64,000 bases of DNA, taken from positions 5,580,001-5,644,000 of the forward strand of contig NZ_CP160402.1 in assembly GCF_040730185.1 (NCBI RefSeq), written 5' to 3'. The position numbers and the translations under genes are program-made. The notes under the pieces were generated by a model, which was not told the DNA's origin, did no database searches, and worked only from the letters and a program-made list of their open reading frames with translations. This stretch comes from Streptomyces sp. Je 1-332 (lineage in GTDB: Bacteria > Actinomycetota > Actinomycetes > Streptomycetales > Streptomycetaceae). Shown in pieces: positions 22,547 to 31,540 of the stretch (the first letter of the stretch is position 1; every line of letters starts with the position of its first letter).

Positions 22547-23712
22547 CGGGCATCCTCGTTGTCGTTGGCGCTCTTGGTCATCTCAGGTGCGGGGGCGGCC
22601 GCGTACGGGTTCGGGGTCCCCGGCGGAGGGCCCTGAGGGGCGTCCTGCGGCATCGCGAACGGCTGGCCGCCCTGCTGGGGCGGCGGCGGTGCGTACCACC
22701 CGGGCTGGCCCTGTCCGGGCACCGGCATCTGCTGCGGGGGCATCGTGCCCGGCGGCAGCTGCTGCTGGAGCCCCGCGCGCTGGTCGACGGTCGAGCGGTA
22801 GTCGACGGCGCCCTGCGTCATCCGCATGTACGCCTCTTCCAGCGAGGCCTGGTGCGGGGAGAGCTCCCACACGCGGACGTCCGCGCCGTGCGCGAGGTCG
22901 CTGATGCGGGGGAGCGGAAGGCCGGTCACGCGCAGCGCGCCATCCTGCTCGGGCATGACCTGGCCGCCGGCCTCGCTCAGCGCGGCGGACAGCTTCTCGC
23001 GCTGCTGCACGTCGCCTTCCGGCGTACGGACGCGGGCGAAGTCCGCGGAGTTGTGCGAGATGAAGTCCTTGACGCTCATGTCCGCGAGCAGCTGCCCGCG
23101 GCCGATCACGATCAAGTGCTCGGCGGTCAGCGCCATCTCGCTCATCAGGTGCGAGGAGACGAAGACCGTGCGGCCCTCGGCGGCGAGGGACTTCATCAGG
23201 TTCCTGACCCACAGGATGCCCTCGGGGTCGAGGCCGTTGACCGGTTCGTCGAAGAGCAGCACCTGCGGGTCGCCGAGCAGCGCCGCGGCGATGCCGAGGC
23301 GCTGGCCCATGCCGAGCGAGAAGCCCTTGGAGCGCTTCTTCGCCACGTCCTGGAGGCCCACGACGCCGAGCACCTCGTCGACCCGGCGGGCCGGGATGCC
23401 GGAGAGCTGCGCGAGGCACAGGAGGTGGTTGCGGGCGTGCCGGCCGCCGTGCACCGCCTTGGCGTCGAGCAGCGCGCCGACCTGGCGGGGGGCGTTGGGG
23501 AGCTTGCGGTACGGGTAGCCGCCGATCGTCACCTGGCCCGTGGTGGGTTGGTCGAGCCCGAGGATCATGCGCATGGTCGTCGACTTGCCGGAGCCGTTCG
23601 GGCCCAGGAAGCCGGTGACCGTGCCGGGTCGCACCTGAAAGGAAAGGTTGTACACGGCTGTCTTGGCGCCGTAGCGCTTCGTCAGGCCGACTGCCTCGAT
23701 CATTCTCCGCAC
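22543..23712 (-). CDS. ABC transporter ATP-binding protein with Pro/Gln-rich tail
   Basis: This 389-residue ATPase has the P-loop GPNGSGKSTTMRMILG, signature FSLGMGQRLGIAAALLG and Walker B VLLFDEPVNGLDPEG. After the ATPase domain (about 1-215) and a regulatory domain (to about 305), it carries roughly 80 residues rich in Pro, Gln and Met. The partner permease has a similar low-complexity stretch, which suggests the two tails interact or lie near one another at the membrane. It is a paralogue of the 24590 gene. Confidence 0.9.
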   Translation of the reverse strand: MRRMIEAVGLTKRYGAKTAVYNLSFQVRPGTVTGFLGPNGSGKSTTMRMILGLDQPTTGQVTIGGYPYRKLPNAPRQVGALLDAKAVHGGRHARNHLLCLAQLSGIPARRVDEVLGVVGLQDVAKKRSKGFSLGMGQRLGIAAALLGDPQVLLFDEPVNGLDPEGILWVRNLMKSLAAEGRTVFVSSHLMSEMALTAEHLIVIGRGQLLADMSVKDFISHNSADFARVRTPEGDVQQREKLSAALSEAGGQVMPEQDGALRVTGLPLPRISDLAHGADVRVWELSPHQASLEEAYMRMTQGAVDYRSTVDQRAGLQQQLPPGTMPPQQMPVPGQGQPGWYAPPPPQQGGQPFAMPQDAPQGPPPGTPNPYAAAPAPEMTKSANDNEDAR

Positions 23713-23815
23713 CCATCGAATGGTTCAGGACGTCGGGGCACACGCCCCCGTAAGGGTTAGGAGGATAACGGGGAGCTGACGGTTCCAGCCAAGAGCGCGC
23801 AAAAACTCCCTGTGG

Positions 23816-24586
23816 TCAGGCGTCCCGCTTCTTCAGCAGCACATAGCCGCCGATCAGCGCGACCACGACCCACACCACCATGATCGCCAGCCCGCCCCAG
23901 GGCCCGTACGGGGTGTCGTCGTCCAGAGGCGACTTCACCTGCATGATCTTGCTACCGGCCTGGTCGGGGAGGAAGCGGCCGATCTTCTTCGTCGCCGAGA
24001 CGTTGCCCAGGATGCTGGAGATGAGGAAGAAGAACGGCATCAGGATGCCGAGGGAGAGCATCGGGCTGCGCAGCATCGTCGCGACGCCCATCGAGAACAT
24101 CGCGATGAGCGTCATGTAGAGCCCGCCGCCGATCACCGCGCGCAGCACGCCCGGATCGCCGATCAGTGCTTTGTGCTCGCCGAGCATCGCCTGCCCCACG
24201 AAGAACGCGATGAAGCTCGTGACCAGGCCCACCACCAGACAGAGCAGCGTGGCGACCACGACCTTGCTCGCCATGAAGGTGGCGCGCTGCGGGACCGCGG
24301 AGAGCGAGGTGCGGATCATGCCGGTGCTGTACTCGTTCGAGACGACGAGGACACCGAAGACGATCATCGCGAGCTGGCCGAGGCTCATTCCGGCGAAGCT
24401 CGTGTAGGTCGGGTCGAAGACCCTGCGGTCCTGGGCGTTGAGGCTGTCGTAGTCGTTCTTCGCCAGAATGCTGATCAACAGGCCGAGCCCGACCGTGACG
24501 ACCAGCGCGAGCCCCAGCGTCCACACGGTCGACGAGACCGAGCGGATCTTGGTCCACTCCGACTTCAGTACCTGCGTCGCGGCCAT
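23816..24586 (-). CDS. ABC transporter permease
   Basis: This 256-residue ABC-2 permease has six predicted helices. It begins MAATQVLKSEWTKIRSVSSTVWTLGL-like, sharing the EWTKI(R/K)S(V)xSTxWTLG motif with the 21599 permease, and both contain SNEYSTGMIRT-type segments. It follows its ATPase gene after a 3-base gap. The repeat of the permease/ATPase pair shows a tandem duplication. Confidence 0.9.
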   Translation of the reverse strand: MAATQVLKSEWTKIRSVSSTVWTLGLALVVTVGLGLLISILAKNDYDSLNAQDRRVFDPTYTSFAGMSLGQLAMIVFGVLVVSNEYSTGMIRTSLSAVPQRATFMASKVVVATLLCLVVGLVTSFIAFFVGQAMLGEHKALIGDPGVLRAVIGGGLYMTLIAMFSMGVATMLRSPMLSLGILMPFFFLISSILGNVSATKKIGRFLPDQAGSKIMQVKSPLDDDTPYGPWGGLAIMVVWVVVALIGGYVLLKKRDA

Positions 24587-24589
24587 CGC

Positions 24590-25585
24590 TCAGGACCCCT
24601 TCTTCGGCTGCTGCCAGCTCTCGCCCCAGCCCGCGGCGGTCCGCCCGGGCGGCGGCGGGGCGGCGCCGGGCCCCGCGTGGTCGGCGTGCGCGTGATACTC
24701 CACCGACTCCGCGGTGAGCTGCATGAACGCCTCTTCCAGCGAGGCCCGCTGGGGGCTCAGTTCATGGAGTACGAGCTGATGGCGGGCGGCGAGCTCACCG
24801 AGGTCCTCCGAGGGCGTGCCATCGACCTCCAGGGTGCCGTCGCCCGCCTCGACGGCGGTGACGCCCTCCTGGTGCAGCACATCGAGGAGGCGCTCACGCT
24901 CCGGGGAGCGCAGTCGTACGTAACTGCGTGAGTTCTGCTGGATGAAGTCCGCCATGGAGGTGTCCGCGAGGAGCCTGCCCTGCCCGATGACGACGAGATG
25001 GTCGGCGGTCAGCGCCATCTCACTCATCAGATGGGAGGAGACGAAGACCGTACGGCCCTGGGAGGCGAGGGACTTCATGAGGTTCCGGATCCAGTGGATG
25101 CCCTCGGGGTCGAGGCCGTTGACCGGCTCGTCGAACATCAGGATCTCCGGGTCGCCGAGCAGCGCGCCCGCGATGCCGAGCCGCTGCCCCATGCCGAGCG
25201 AGAAGCCCTTGGCCTTCTTCTTGGCGACCTGCGTCAGGCCCACGGTGTCCAGGACCTCATGGACGCGGGCGCGCGGGATGCCGTTGCTCTGCGCGAGGCA
25301 CAGCAGATGGTTGAAGGCGCTGCGCCCGCCGTGCATGGCCTTGGCGTCGAGCAGGGCGCCGACGTACTTGAGCGGTTCCTTCAGCTGGGCGTACCGCTTG
25401 CCGTCGATCCGGGCGGCCCCCGCCGTGGGGTTGTCGAGCCCGAGCATCATCCGCATCGTCGTGGACTTGCCCGCGCCGTTCGGCCCGAGGAAGCCGGTGA
25501 CCATGCCCGGACGCACGGAGAAGGTGAGGTCGTTGACGGCCAGCTTCTCGCCGTACCGCTTGGTCAGCCCCTCGAGCTCGATCAT
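24590..25585 (-). CDS. ABC transporter ATP-binding protein
   Basis: This 331-residue ATPase has the P-loop GPNGAGKSTTMRMMLG, signature FSLGMGQRLGIAGALLG and Walker B ILMFDEPVNGLDPEG. Its C-terminal regulatory domain ends in SLEEAFMQLTAESVEY, closely matching SLEEAYMRMTQGAVDY in the paralogue at 22543. It is the first gene of its pair. A terminator upstream (25606-25638) separates it from filP. Confidence 0.92.
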   Translation of the reverse strand: MIELEGLTKRYGEKLAVNDLTFSVRPGMVTGFLGPNGAGKSTTMRMMLGLDNPTAGAARIDGKRYAQLKEPLKYVGALLDAKAMHGGRSAFNHLLCLAQSNGIPRARVHEVLDTVGLTQVAKKKAKGFSLGMGQRLGIAGALLGDPEILMFDEPVNGLDPEGIHWIRNLMKSLASQGRTVFVSSHLMSEMALTADHLVVIGQGRLLADTSMADFIQQNSRSYVRLRSPERERLLDVLHQEGVTAVEAGDGTLEVDGTPSEDLGELAARHQLVLHELSPQRASLEEAFMQLTAESVEYHAHADHAGPGAAPPPPGRTAAGWGESWQQPKKGS

Positions 25586-25605
25586 GCGGCCACGCTAAAA
25601 CGGGA

Positions 25606-25638
25606 CAGAGCCCCCTGCCACTTGGGCAGAGGGCTCTG
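25606..25638 (-). terminator. Terminator downstream of filP
   Basis: A 14-bp stem with one mismatch (CAGAGCCCCCTGCC at 25606-25619 with 25625-25638) has a 5-base loop. It lies 23 bases past the filP stop and before the next minus-strand gene. Confidence 0.75.
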
Positions 25639-25661
25639 ACAGTGCCCCGAGGGCTACACGC

Positions 25662-26597
25662 TCAACGCGTCTGCTGAGCAGGAACCCCACGAGAGACCGG
25701 CTCGTCCTCGGCAGGCGTACCCGCAGCGGCCACGGCCGCACCCGTAAGGGTGGCCAGCATCTCGCGCACGTTGGTGAGCTGCGCGTTGATGGAGTCCCGA
25801 CGGTTCGTCAGGGCGGCGAGCTCCCGCTCGGACTCCGAGCGAATACGGTCCGCCTTGGCGTTCGCGTCGGCGACGATGTCCTCGGCCTGACGCTGCGCCG
25901 TCTCCACCGTCTGCCGGGCACGACGCTCGGCGTCCGTACGGAGCTTCTCGGCCTCCAGGCGCAGCTGCTCGGCCCGGTGCTCGATCTCCGCGAGACGCTT
26001 CTCCGCCTTGGCCTGACGCGAGGCCAGGTCACGCTCCGACTGCTCGCGGCGCTTGGCGAGGTTCGTCTCGAAGTCGGCCGCGGCCTGGGCGGCCTTGGCG
26101 CGGGTCTCCTCGAAGAGGGCGTCCGCCTCCTCGCGCTTCTGCTGCGCGTCCTTCTGCGCCTCGCTGCGCAGCGCGCCCGCCTCGCCCTTGGCCTTCTCGA
26201 CGATCCGGACGCCCTCGTCCTCCGCCTTGGCCTTGCGCTCGGCCGCGAACGACTCGGCGTCGTTGCGCACCTGCTGGGCCGCCGACTCGGCGAGCTCGCG
26301 GTGCTGCTCGGCTGCGCGACGAGCCTCCTCGCGCAGGTCCTTCGCCTCCTCCTCGGCGAGGCGGAGGATCTTCTCGACGCGGGCACCGAGGCCCGCGTAC
26401 GACGGTTCGGCGTCGGCTACCTGCGCCTGCGCGTTCTGCGTCTCGAGGTGCAGTTCCTCAATGCGCTTTTCCAGAGCAGTGATACGAGCAAGAGCGCTGT
26501 CACGGTCGGAGACGAGCTTGGAGATACGTTCGTCCACCTGAGCGCGGTCGTACCCACGCCGCACAAGCTCGAAGCCGTAGGGGGAAGTGTCGCTCAT
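25662..26597 (-). CDS. filP: Intermediate filament-like coiled-coil protein FilP
   Basis: This 311-residue cytoskeletal protein forms filaments behind hyphal tips and contributes to cell stiffness and polarity with DivIVA and Scy. A DivIVA-like N-terminus (FELVRRGYDRAQVDERI) is followed by an almost continuous coiled coil to about residue 285, rich in Ala, Glu, Arg and Lys. The tail is short and disordered. The last helix (ELAALTNRRDSINAQL) closely matches the end of Scy. It lies directly downstream of scy on the same strand, as in S. coelicolor, where it has been misnamed a cellulose-binding protein. Confidence 0.94.
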   Translation of the reverse strand: MSDTSPYGFELVRRGYDRAQVDERISKLVSDRDSALARITALEKRIEELHLETQNAQAQVADAEPSYAGLGARVEKILRLAEEEAKDLREEARRAAEQHRELAESAAQQVRNDAESFAAERKAKAEDEGVRIVEKAKGEAGALRSEAQKDAQQKREEADALFEETRAKAAQAAADFETNLAKRREQSERDLASRQAKAEKRLAEIEHRAEQLRLEAEKLRTDAERRARQTVETAQRQAEDIVADANAKADRIRSESERELAALTNRRDSINAQLTNVREMLATLTGAAVAAAGTPAEDEPVSRGVPAQQTR

Positions 26598-26779
26598 GGG
26601 GTTCCTGTCGAATGAGACCGGTGAGGTGATAGAGGGAATCCTAGGGGTCCAAGCGGCGTGTCATCGAGCAGATGCCCGTTTGATCTGGAGAATGACACCC
26701 CTTTTGAGTGGCTAACCGCCGGAGCACTTGCCAGCGCCAGTGCCGAAGGTCCTTACAAAGCACGCGAGATGTTCTTTGG

Positions 26780-29700
26780 CTAGCCCTCTGACGGCTTGCC
26801 ACCCGATCGGGTCGAACCCGCCGCCGCGCCGGCCTTCACGCCACCATCCTTGGGAGCGGGGACCGATGGGGCCTCAAAGGATTCCAACGCCTCCAACACG
26901 TCCTGGACACGGGAGATCTCGGCGTTGATGTCCTCCCGGCGCCGCACGAGCACCTCCAGCTCGCGCTTGCCCTCGTCAACGGTCCGTTCGGCCTCGGCCT
27001 GTGCCTCCGCCTTGACGCGTTCGGCCTCGCGCACCAGCTCGGCGACCTTCGTCTCGGCCTCCTTGAGGAGTGCCTCGGCCCGCTTCACGGCCGAGATGCG
27101 GACCTTGCCGGCCTCGGAACTCGCGTCCGACACCAGCTCCTTGGCCTGAGCCTCGGCCTCGGCGCGCTGCTCCTCCGCGGCCTTCACCAGGGCGTCGCAG
27201 CGCTCACCGGCCGTCTTCATCGCCTCGGCGGACTCGCGGCGCGCACGCTCGTGCAGCTCCTCGATCTCCGCGGTCAGGCGGTCACGCTGCTCCTCGGAGC
27301 GCTCCCTTATGGCCGTCGCGTCCCTGCGGGCGCCGACGAGCAGTTCGTCCGCGTCCGTACGGGCCTTCTCCACCAGGGAGTTGCCCTCGACCCTCGCCTC
27401 GGAGACAAGGCGGTCGGCCTCCGTGCGCGCGGCGCCGACCATCGTGTCGGCCTGCGCCTCCGCTTCCGTGGTGGCCTTGAGCGCCTTCTCCTGGGCGTCG
27501 CTCGTCAGCTTCTCGGCCTCGGCCGCCGCCTCCGTGATGAGCGTGTCGACCTGCTCGGCCGCCTCGGAGCGGCGCTTGTTGGCCGCCTGGCGTGCCTCGT
27601 CCAGGGTGTGTTCGGCCTCGTCCCGCGCCTGCGAGGTGAGCCGCTCGGCCTCGGCCGCGGCCTCCGCCTTGACGCGCTCGGCGTCGGACCGGATGCGCTC
27701 GGCGTGCTGCTGGGCGGAGCCGACCGTCTCGGCGGCGTCCGCGCGCAGCCGCTCGGCGTCGCCCGTGGCGTCCGAGATGAGCTTCTCGGCCTTGGCCACC
27801 GACTCCGAGCGCACCCGCTCGGCCTCCGTGGCCGTCTCGGCACGCAGCCGCTCGGCTTCCGTGATGGTCTCGGCCTTGAGCCGCTCGGCCTCCGCGACCG
27901 TCTCGTTCTGCAGCCGCTCCGCCTCGCTGCGCGCCTCGCCGATCAACTGGTCGGCCTGGCTCGCGGCGTCACTGCGGATGCGGTTGGCGTCCTCGCGGGC
28001 GTCGGCACGGGTGCGGGACGCGTCCTGCTCGGCCGACGCGATCGCGTCCGAGGCTTCCGTACGCGAGCGCTGGGCGTACTCGGAGGCGTCCGAGCGCAGC
28101 CGCTCGGCCTCCGCGATCGCCTCCGAAACGGTGCGCTCGGCAAGCGACTTGGCGGCCTCGGCCTCCTCGCTCGCCTCGCGACGGGCGCGGGCGGCGTCCT
28201 CGGACGCGCGCTCCCGCTCGGCGTACGCGTCGGAGCGGACGCGGTCCGCCTCCTCCTGCGCCTCGGTCCTCGCGCGCTCCGCCGCGTGCTCGGCGGCGCT
28301 GCGCAGGCCCGCGATCTCCTCCTGCGCCGCCTCCTGAAGGCCCGCCACGGAGTCCCGTACGGACTGGGCGGTCTGCTCGGCGCTTGAGACCATCTCCGTC
28401 GCCCTGCGGTCCGCTTCCTCGACGAGGCGGACGGCCTCGGCCTGCGCCTCCTCGACGCGGTTGCGGGCGGAGGCGAGGAGTTCCTCGCTCTGCTCGCGGG
28501 CCCGCTCGCGCTCCTGGTCGGCCTCTGCGCGCGCGGAGCTGAGGGTCTCCTCCGCCTCCCGACGGCGCCTCGCGGCCTCCTCCTGGGCGGCGGACAGCGC
28601 CTCGGCGGCCTCCGCGCCCACGCGCTCGGCGGCGGCAGCGGCCTCCGAGCGCAGCCGGTCGGCCGACTCCTGGGCCTCCGTCTTGAGGCGCTCGGCCTCG
28701 GCTGCGGCGTCCGAACGCAGCCGCACGGCCACGTTCTCGCCCTCGGCGCGGGCCTGCGAGGCGTCGGCGGCGGCCTCGGTGCGCAGCCGCTCGGCCTCGG
28801 TCTCGGCCTGCGACTGCAGGGTGCGGATCCGCTCGGCGGACTCCGAACGGAGGCGGTCCGTCTCGTCCGCCGCCTCCTTGCGGATGCGCTCGGCCTCCGC
28901 GCGGGCGTCGGTCAGCGCCTGCTCGGCGGTGGCGAGACGCTCCTCGGCCTCCGTGTGCAGACGCGTCAGCTCGTCGGCAGCCTCGGCCTGGCGTGCCGCT
29001 ATCGCCCGCTCGGTCTCCTCGTGCAGGGCCCGCGCGGCGTCCTCGGCCTCGGACTTCGTGGCCTCGGCCTGCTCGGTGGCCTCCTCGCGGTGCCGCTCGG
29101 CCTCCGCGCGGGTGCGCTCCAGGGTCTCCTCGGCCTGCTTGCGCAGGCTCGTGGCGCGCTCGATGGCCTCGGTGCGGACCCGCTCGCTCTCGGTGGTCGC
29201 GGCCGACTTCAGCTCGTCCGCATCCGCCTTCGCCTTGGCGAGCAGCTCCTCGGCGGACTTGGCCGCCTCCTCGATCTGCTGGACGGCCTCGCGCCGGGCC
29301 TCGCCCCGGATCCGCTCACCCTCGGTGACCGCGTCGGCCCGCAGCTGCTCGGCCTCGCCGCGCAGCCTGCGCGCCTCCTCCTGCAGCTCGACGGTCTTGG
29401 CGCGGTACTCCTTGGTGTCGTCCTTCGCCGTGCCCTTGAGCCCCTCGGCGATGTCGTGCGCCTCGGCGCGCAGCCGGTCCGCCTCGGCCTCGGCCTCGCT
29501 GCGGATCCGCTCGGCCTCCTCGGTGGCGGCCTTCGTCGTGTCCTTGGCGTCCTTGGACGCCTTCTCCAGTACGTCCTCCGCCGTACGGGCCGCCTTGGCG
29601 AGCTGGCCCGCGGTCTCCTCGGCGGTGATCGTGCGCGCCTTCTCGGCGGCGTCCTTGACCAGCTTCTCGGCCTCGGCGCGGGCGTCGGCGACGAGCTGCT

Positions 29701-30697
29701 CGGCCTCGGACTTCGTGGCCTCGGCTTCCTTGGTGGCCTCGCCGACAAGCCGCGCGACCTGCTCCTTGGCCGTACGCGTGCGCTGTTCGTTGGCTCCCTC
29801 GGCGGCCGAGAGCTGCTTGGACGCCAGCTCCTTGGCCTCGGCGAGGACCTTGTCGGCCTCGGCGCGCGCCTCGCGCAGCGCCGTCTCGGCCTCCGCCATG
29901 CGCTGCTCGGCGGCCCGGCTCGCCTCGGTGGCCTGGCGGCGCGCCTGCTCGGACTCGGTCGCCGTGGACGAACGCAGCTGCTCCGCGTGGTCGGTGGCCT
30001 CCTGCGCCTGCGTGGACGCGGCGTTCAGGAGACGCTCGGCGTCCGTGCGGGCCCGGCGCAGGATCGCCTCGGCCTCGGCGCGGGCCGACTCGGCGTCGCT
30101 CGACATGCGCTGGCGGGCCTCTTCGGCCACGCGCTCGGCCTCGGCGCGGGCGGCGGCAAGGGCCTGGTCGGCCTCGGCGCGCGACTCGTCGAGCAGGCGG
30201 CGCGCCTGCTGTTCGGTGCGCGCCCGCAGCTGCTCGGCCCACGCCACGTTCTCGTTGACGTGCGACTCGACGGTCTGACGACGCTCGGACAGCTCGTGGT
30301 CGAGCTGCTGACGGCGTGACACCGCCTCGGAGTGCAGCTCGGACTGGAGCCTGGCCTGCTGCTCGGCGTGCTCCTGGAGGATCCGCTGGGTCTGCGCGCG
30401 AGCGTCGCGCAGCTCCCGCTCGGCGTCCTGGCGCAGCTGGTCGGCCTGGATCTGGGCATTACGGAGCAACTGCTCGGCCTGGTAACCGATGTCCGCGCCG
30501 TCATAGGCAGGGCGGGACGCGAGGTTACGGCGCGCCTCGTGCAGCTTGGCGCGCAACACCTCGACCTGGTAGCCGAGGTCTTCGGCGTGCTGAACAGCCT
30601 TCTCTCGCTCGGTCTTCAGCCGGTCCATCTCGGCCTCGAACCGCGAAAGATGGTCCGTCTCAGCCCGCGAGCTCTCTTGGCGTTCGTAGCCCCGCAC
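26780..30697 (-). CDS. scy: Polarity scaffold protein Scy
   Basis: This protein of about 1305 residues is the organiser of the Streptomyces tip polarisome; it binds DivIVA and FilP and sets branch sites. A short heptad coiled coil (DHLSRFEAEMDRLKTEREKA) and linker lead into more than 1000 residues of hendecad (11-residue) coiled coil built from AEAERLRSEA-type units, with a few Pro/Gly breaks only at the ends. GTG 30697 (MRGYERQES) is chosen. The frame is open to GTG 30754, which would add 19 residues. The repetition makes this stretch prone to recombination and to assembly errors. Confidence 0.93.
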   Translation of the reverse strand: MRGYERQESSRAETDHLSRFEAEMDRLKTEREKAVQHAEDLGYQVEVLRAKLHEARRNLASRPAYDGADIGYQAEQLLRNAQIQADQLRQDAERELRDARAQTQRILQEHAEQQARLQSELHSEAVSRRQQLDHELSERRQTVESHVNENVAWAEQLRARTEQQARRLLDESRAEADQALAAARAEAERVAEEARQRMSSDAESARAEAEAILRRARTDAERLLNAASTQAQEATDHAEQLRSSTATESEQARRQATEASRAAEQRMAEAETALREARAEADKVLAEAKELASKQLSAAEGANEQRTRTAKEQVARLVGEATKEAEATKSEAEQLVADARAEAEKLVKDAAEKARTITAEETAGQLAKAARTAEDVLEKASKDAKDTTKAATEEAERIRSEAEAEADRLRAEAHDIAEGLKGTAKDDTKEYRAKTVELQEEARRLRGEAEQLRADAVTEGERIRGEARREAVQQIEEAAKSAEELLAKAKADADELKSAATTESERVRTEAIERATSLRKQAEETLERTRAEAERHREEATEQAEATKSEAEDAARALHEETERAIAARQAEAADELTRLHTEAEERLATAEQALTDARAEAERIRKEAADETDRLRSESAERIRTLQSQAETEAERLRTEAAADASQARAEGENVAVRLRSDAAAEAERLKTEAQESADRLRSEAAAAAERVGAEAAEALSAAQEEAARRRREAEETLSSARAEADQERERAREQSEELLASARNRVEEAQAEAVRLVEEADRRATEMVSSAEQTAQSVRDSVAGLQEAAQEEIAGLRSAAEHAAERARTEAQEEADRVRSDAYAERERASEDAARARREASEEAEAAKSLAERTVSEAIAEAERLRSDASEYAQRSRTEASDAIASAEQDASRTRADAREDANRIRSDAASQADQLIGEARSEAERLQNETVAEAERLKAETITEAERLRAETATEAERVRSESVAKAEKLISDATGDAERLRADAAETVGSAQQHAERIRSDAERVKAEAAAEAERLTSQARDEAEHTLDEARQAANKRRSEAAEQVDTLITEAAAEAEKLTSDAQEKALKATTEAEAQADTMVGAARTEADRLVSEARVEGNSLVEKARTDADELLVGARRDATAIRERSEEQRDRLTAEIEELHERARRESAEAMKTAGERCDALVKAAEEQRAEAEAQAKELVSDASSEAGKVRISAVKRAEALLKEAETKVAELVREAERVKAEAQAEAERTVDEGKRELEVLVRRREDINAEISRVQDVLEALESFEAPSVPAPKDGGVKAGAAAGSTRSGGKPSEG

Positions 30698-30963
30698 TGC
30701 GCGGTCCCATCCTTCCCCAAGCCCTGAACTTCGTTCGAGCAGGGGAGACCCCACTCAGGTCGCACGTTTCGTACGAGCCCTGTCCATCCGCCGAACGGGG
30801 CCCACGGGGAATGGTGTCAGATCAACAGCAGAGCTTGGGCTGCTGCCCTGACGCTCGTCCCCCGAAACCCGGACCCCGGCAAGCTGCCGCCCAGCGTACG
30901 GACGGCCGGCCGCCCGAACTTCGGACGGCCGCCCCCAACCCTACCGGCCCAAGTATGCGGAGG

Positions 30964-31404
30964 TCAGTGCTCCGGTGACTCCTGGACTGCCGAGGTGACG
31001 AGTTCGGTCAGCACACCGTGACAGTCCTTGGGGTGCAGGAAGGTGATGCGGGAGCCCATGGAACCGATGCGGGGCTCCTCGTAGAGGACGCGTACACCCT
31101 TGTCCTTGATGGCCGCGGCGTCGCCGTCCACGTCCGCGGTGCCGAAAGCGATGTGGTGCACGCCCTCGCCGTTCTTGGCCAGCCATTTGCCCACGGCGGA
31201 GTCGTCGCGAGTGGGTTCGAGGAGCTGCAAGTAGGAAGCGCCGCCGTCACTCGTACCATTGATCTTGAGCATGGCCTCGCGCACGCCCTGCTCTTCGTTG
31301 ACCTCGGTGTGGAACACCGTGAAGCCATATGTCTCCCGGTAGAACTCGACGGTCTTGTCGAGGTCGAAACAGGCGATCCCGATGTGATCGATTCGCGTCA
31401 GCAT
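30964..31404 (-). CDS. mce: Methylmalonyl-CoA epimerase
   Basis: This 146-residue enzyme interconverts (2R)- and (2S)-methylmalonyl-CoA between propionyl-CoA carboxylase and methylmalonyl-CoA mutase. It is a two-module VOC/glyoxalase fold: metal ligands lie in RIDHIGIACFDLD, EGVHHIAFG and the late VLTELV. It is divergent from the thiolase gene, 136 bp apart, next to meaB. Together they serve acyl-CoA and odd-chain metabolism that also feeds polyketide precursors. Confidence 0.95.
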   Translation of the reverse strand: MLTRIDHIGIACFDLDKTVEFYRETYGFTVFHTEVNEEQGVREAMLKINGTSDGGASYLQLLEPTRDDSAVGKWLAKNGEGVHHIAFGTADVDGDAAAIKDKGVRVLYEEPRIGSMGSRITFLHPKDCHGVLTELVTSAVQESPEH

Positions 31405-31540
31405 GATTTAAGTGCAGCCCTTCCGGCGGTGATTACGCAACGTGCGCGCGATCACACCTAGCGCCCGATGACGGGCGGCGTACCGCTCAGTACATTCAAG
31501 TAAACCCTCATTAACTCCTCCTCCCAAGGGGCCGTGGCAC

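Noticed and set aside
28461..30278. Long plus-strand open frames (605 and 454 codons) opposite scy
   Set aside because: They arise from the codon pattern of the hendecad repeats on the other strand. The translations are Ser/Ala/Arg- or Leu/Gly-rich with no domains.
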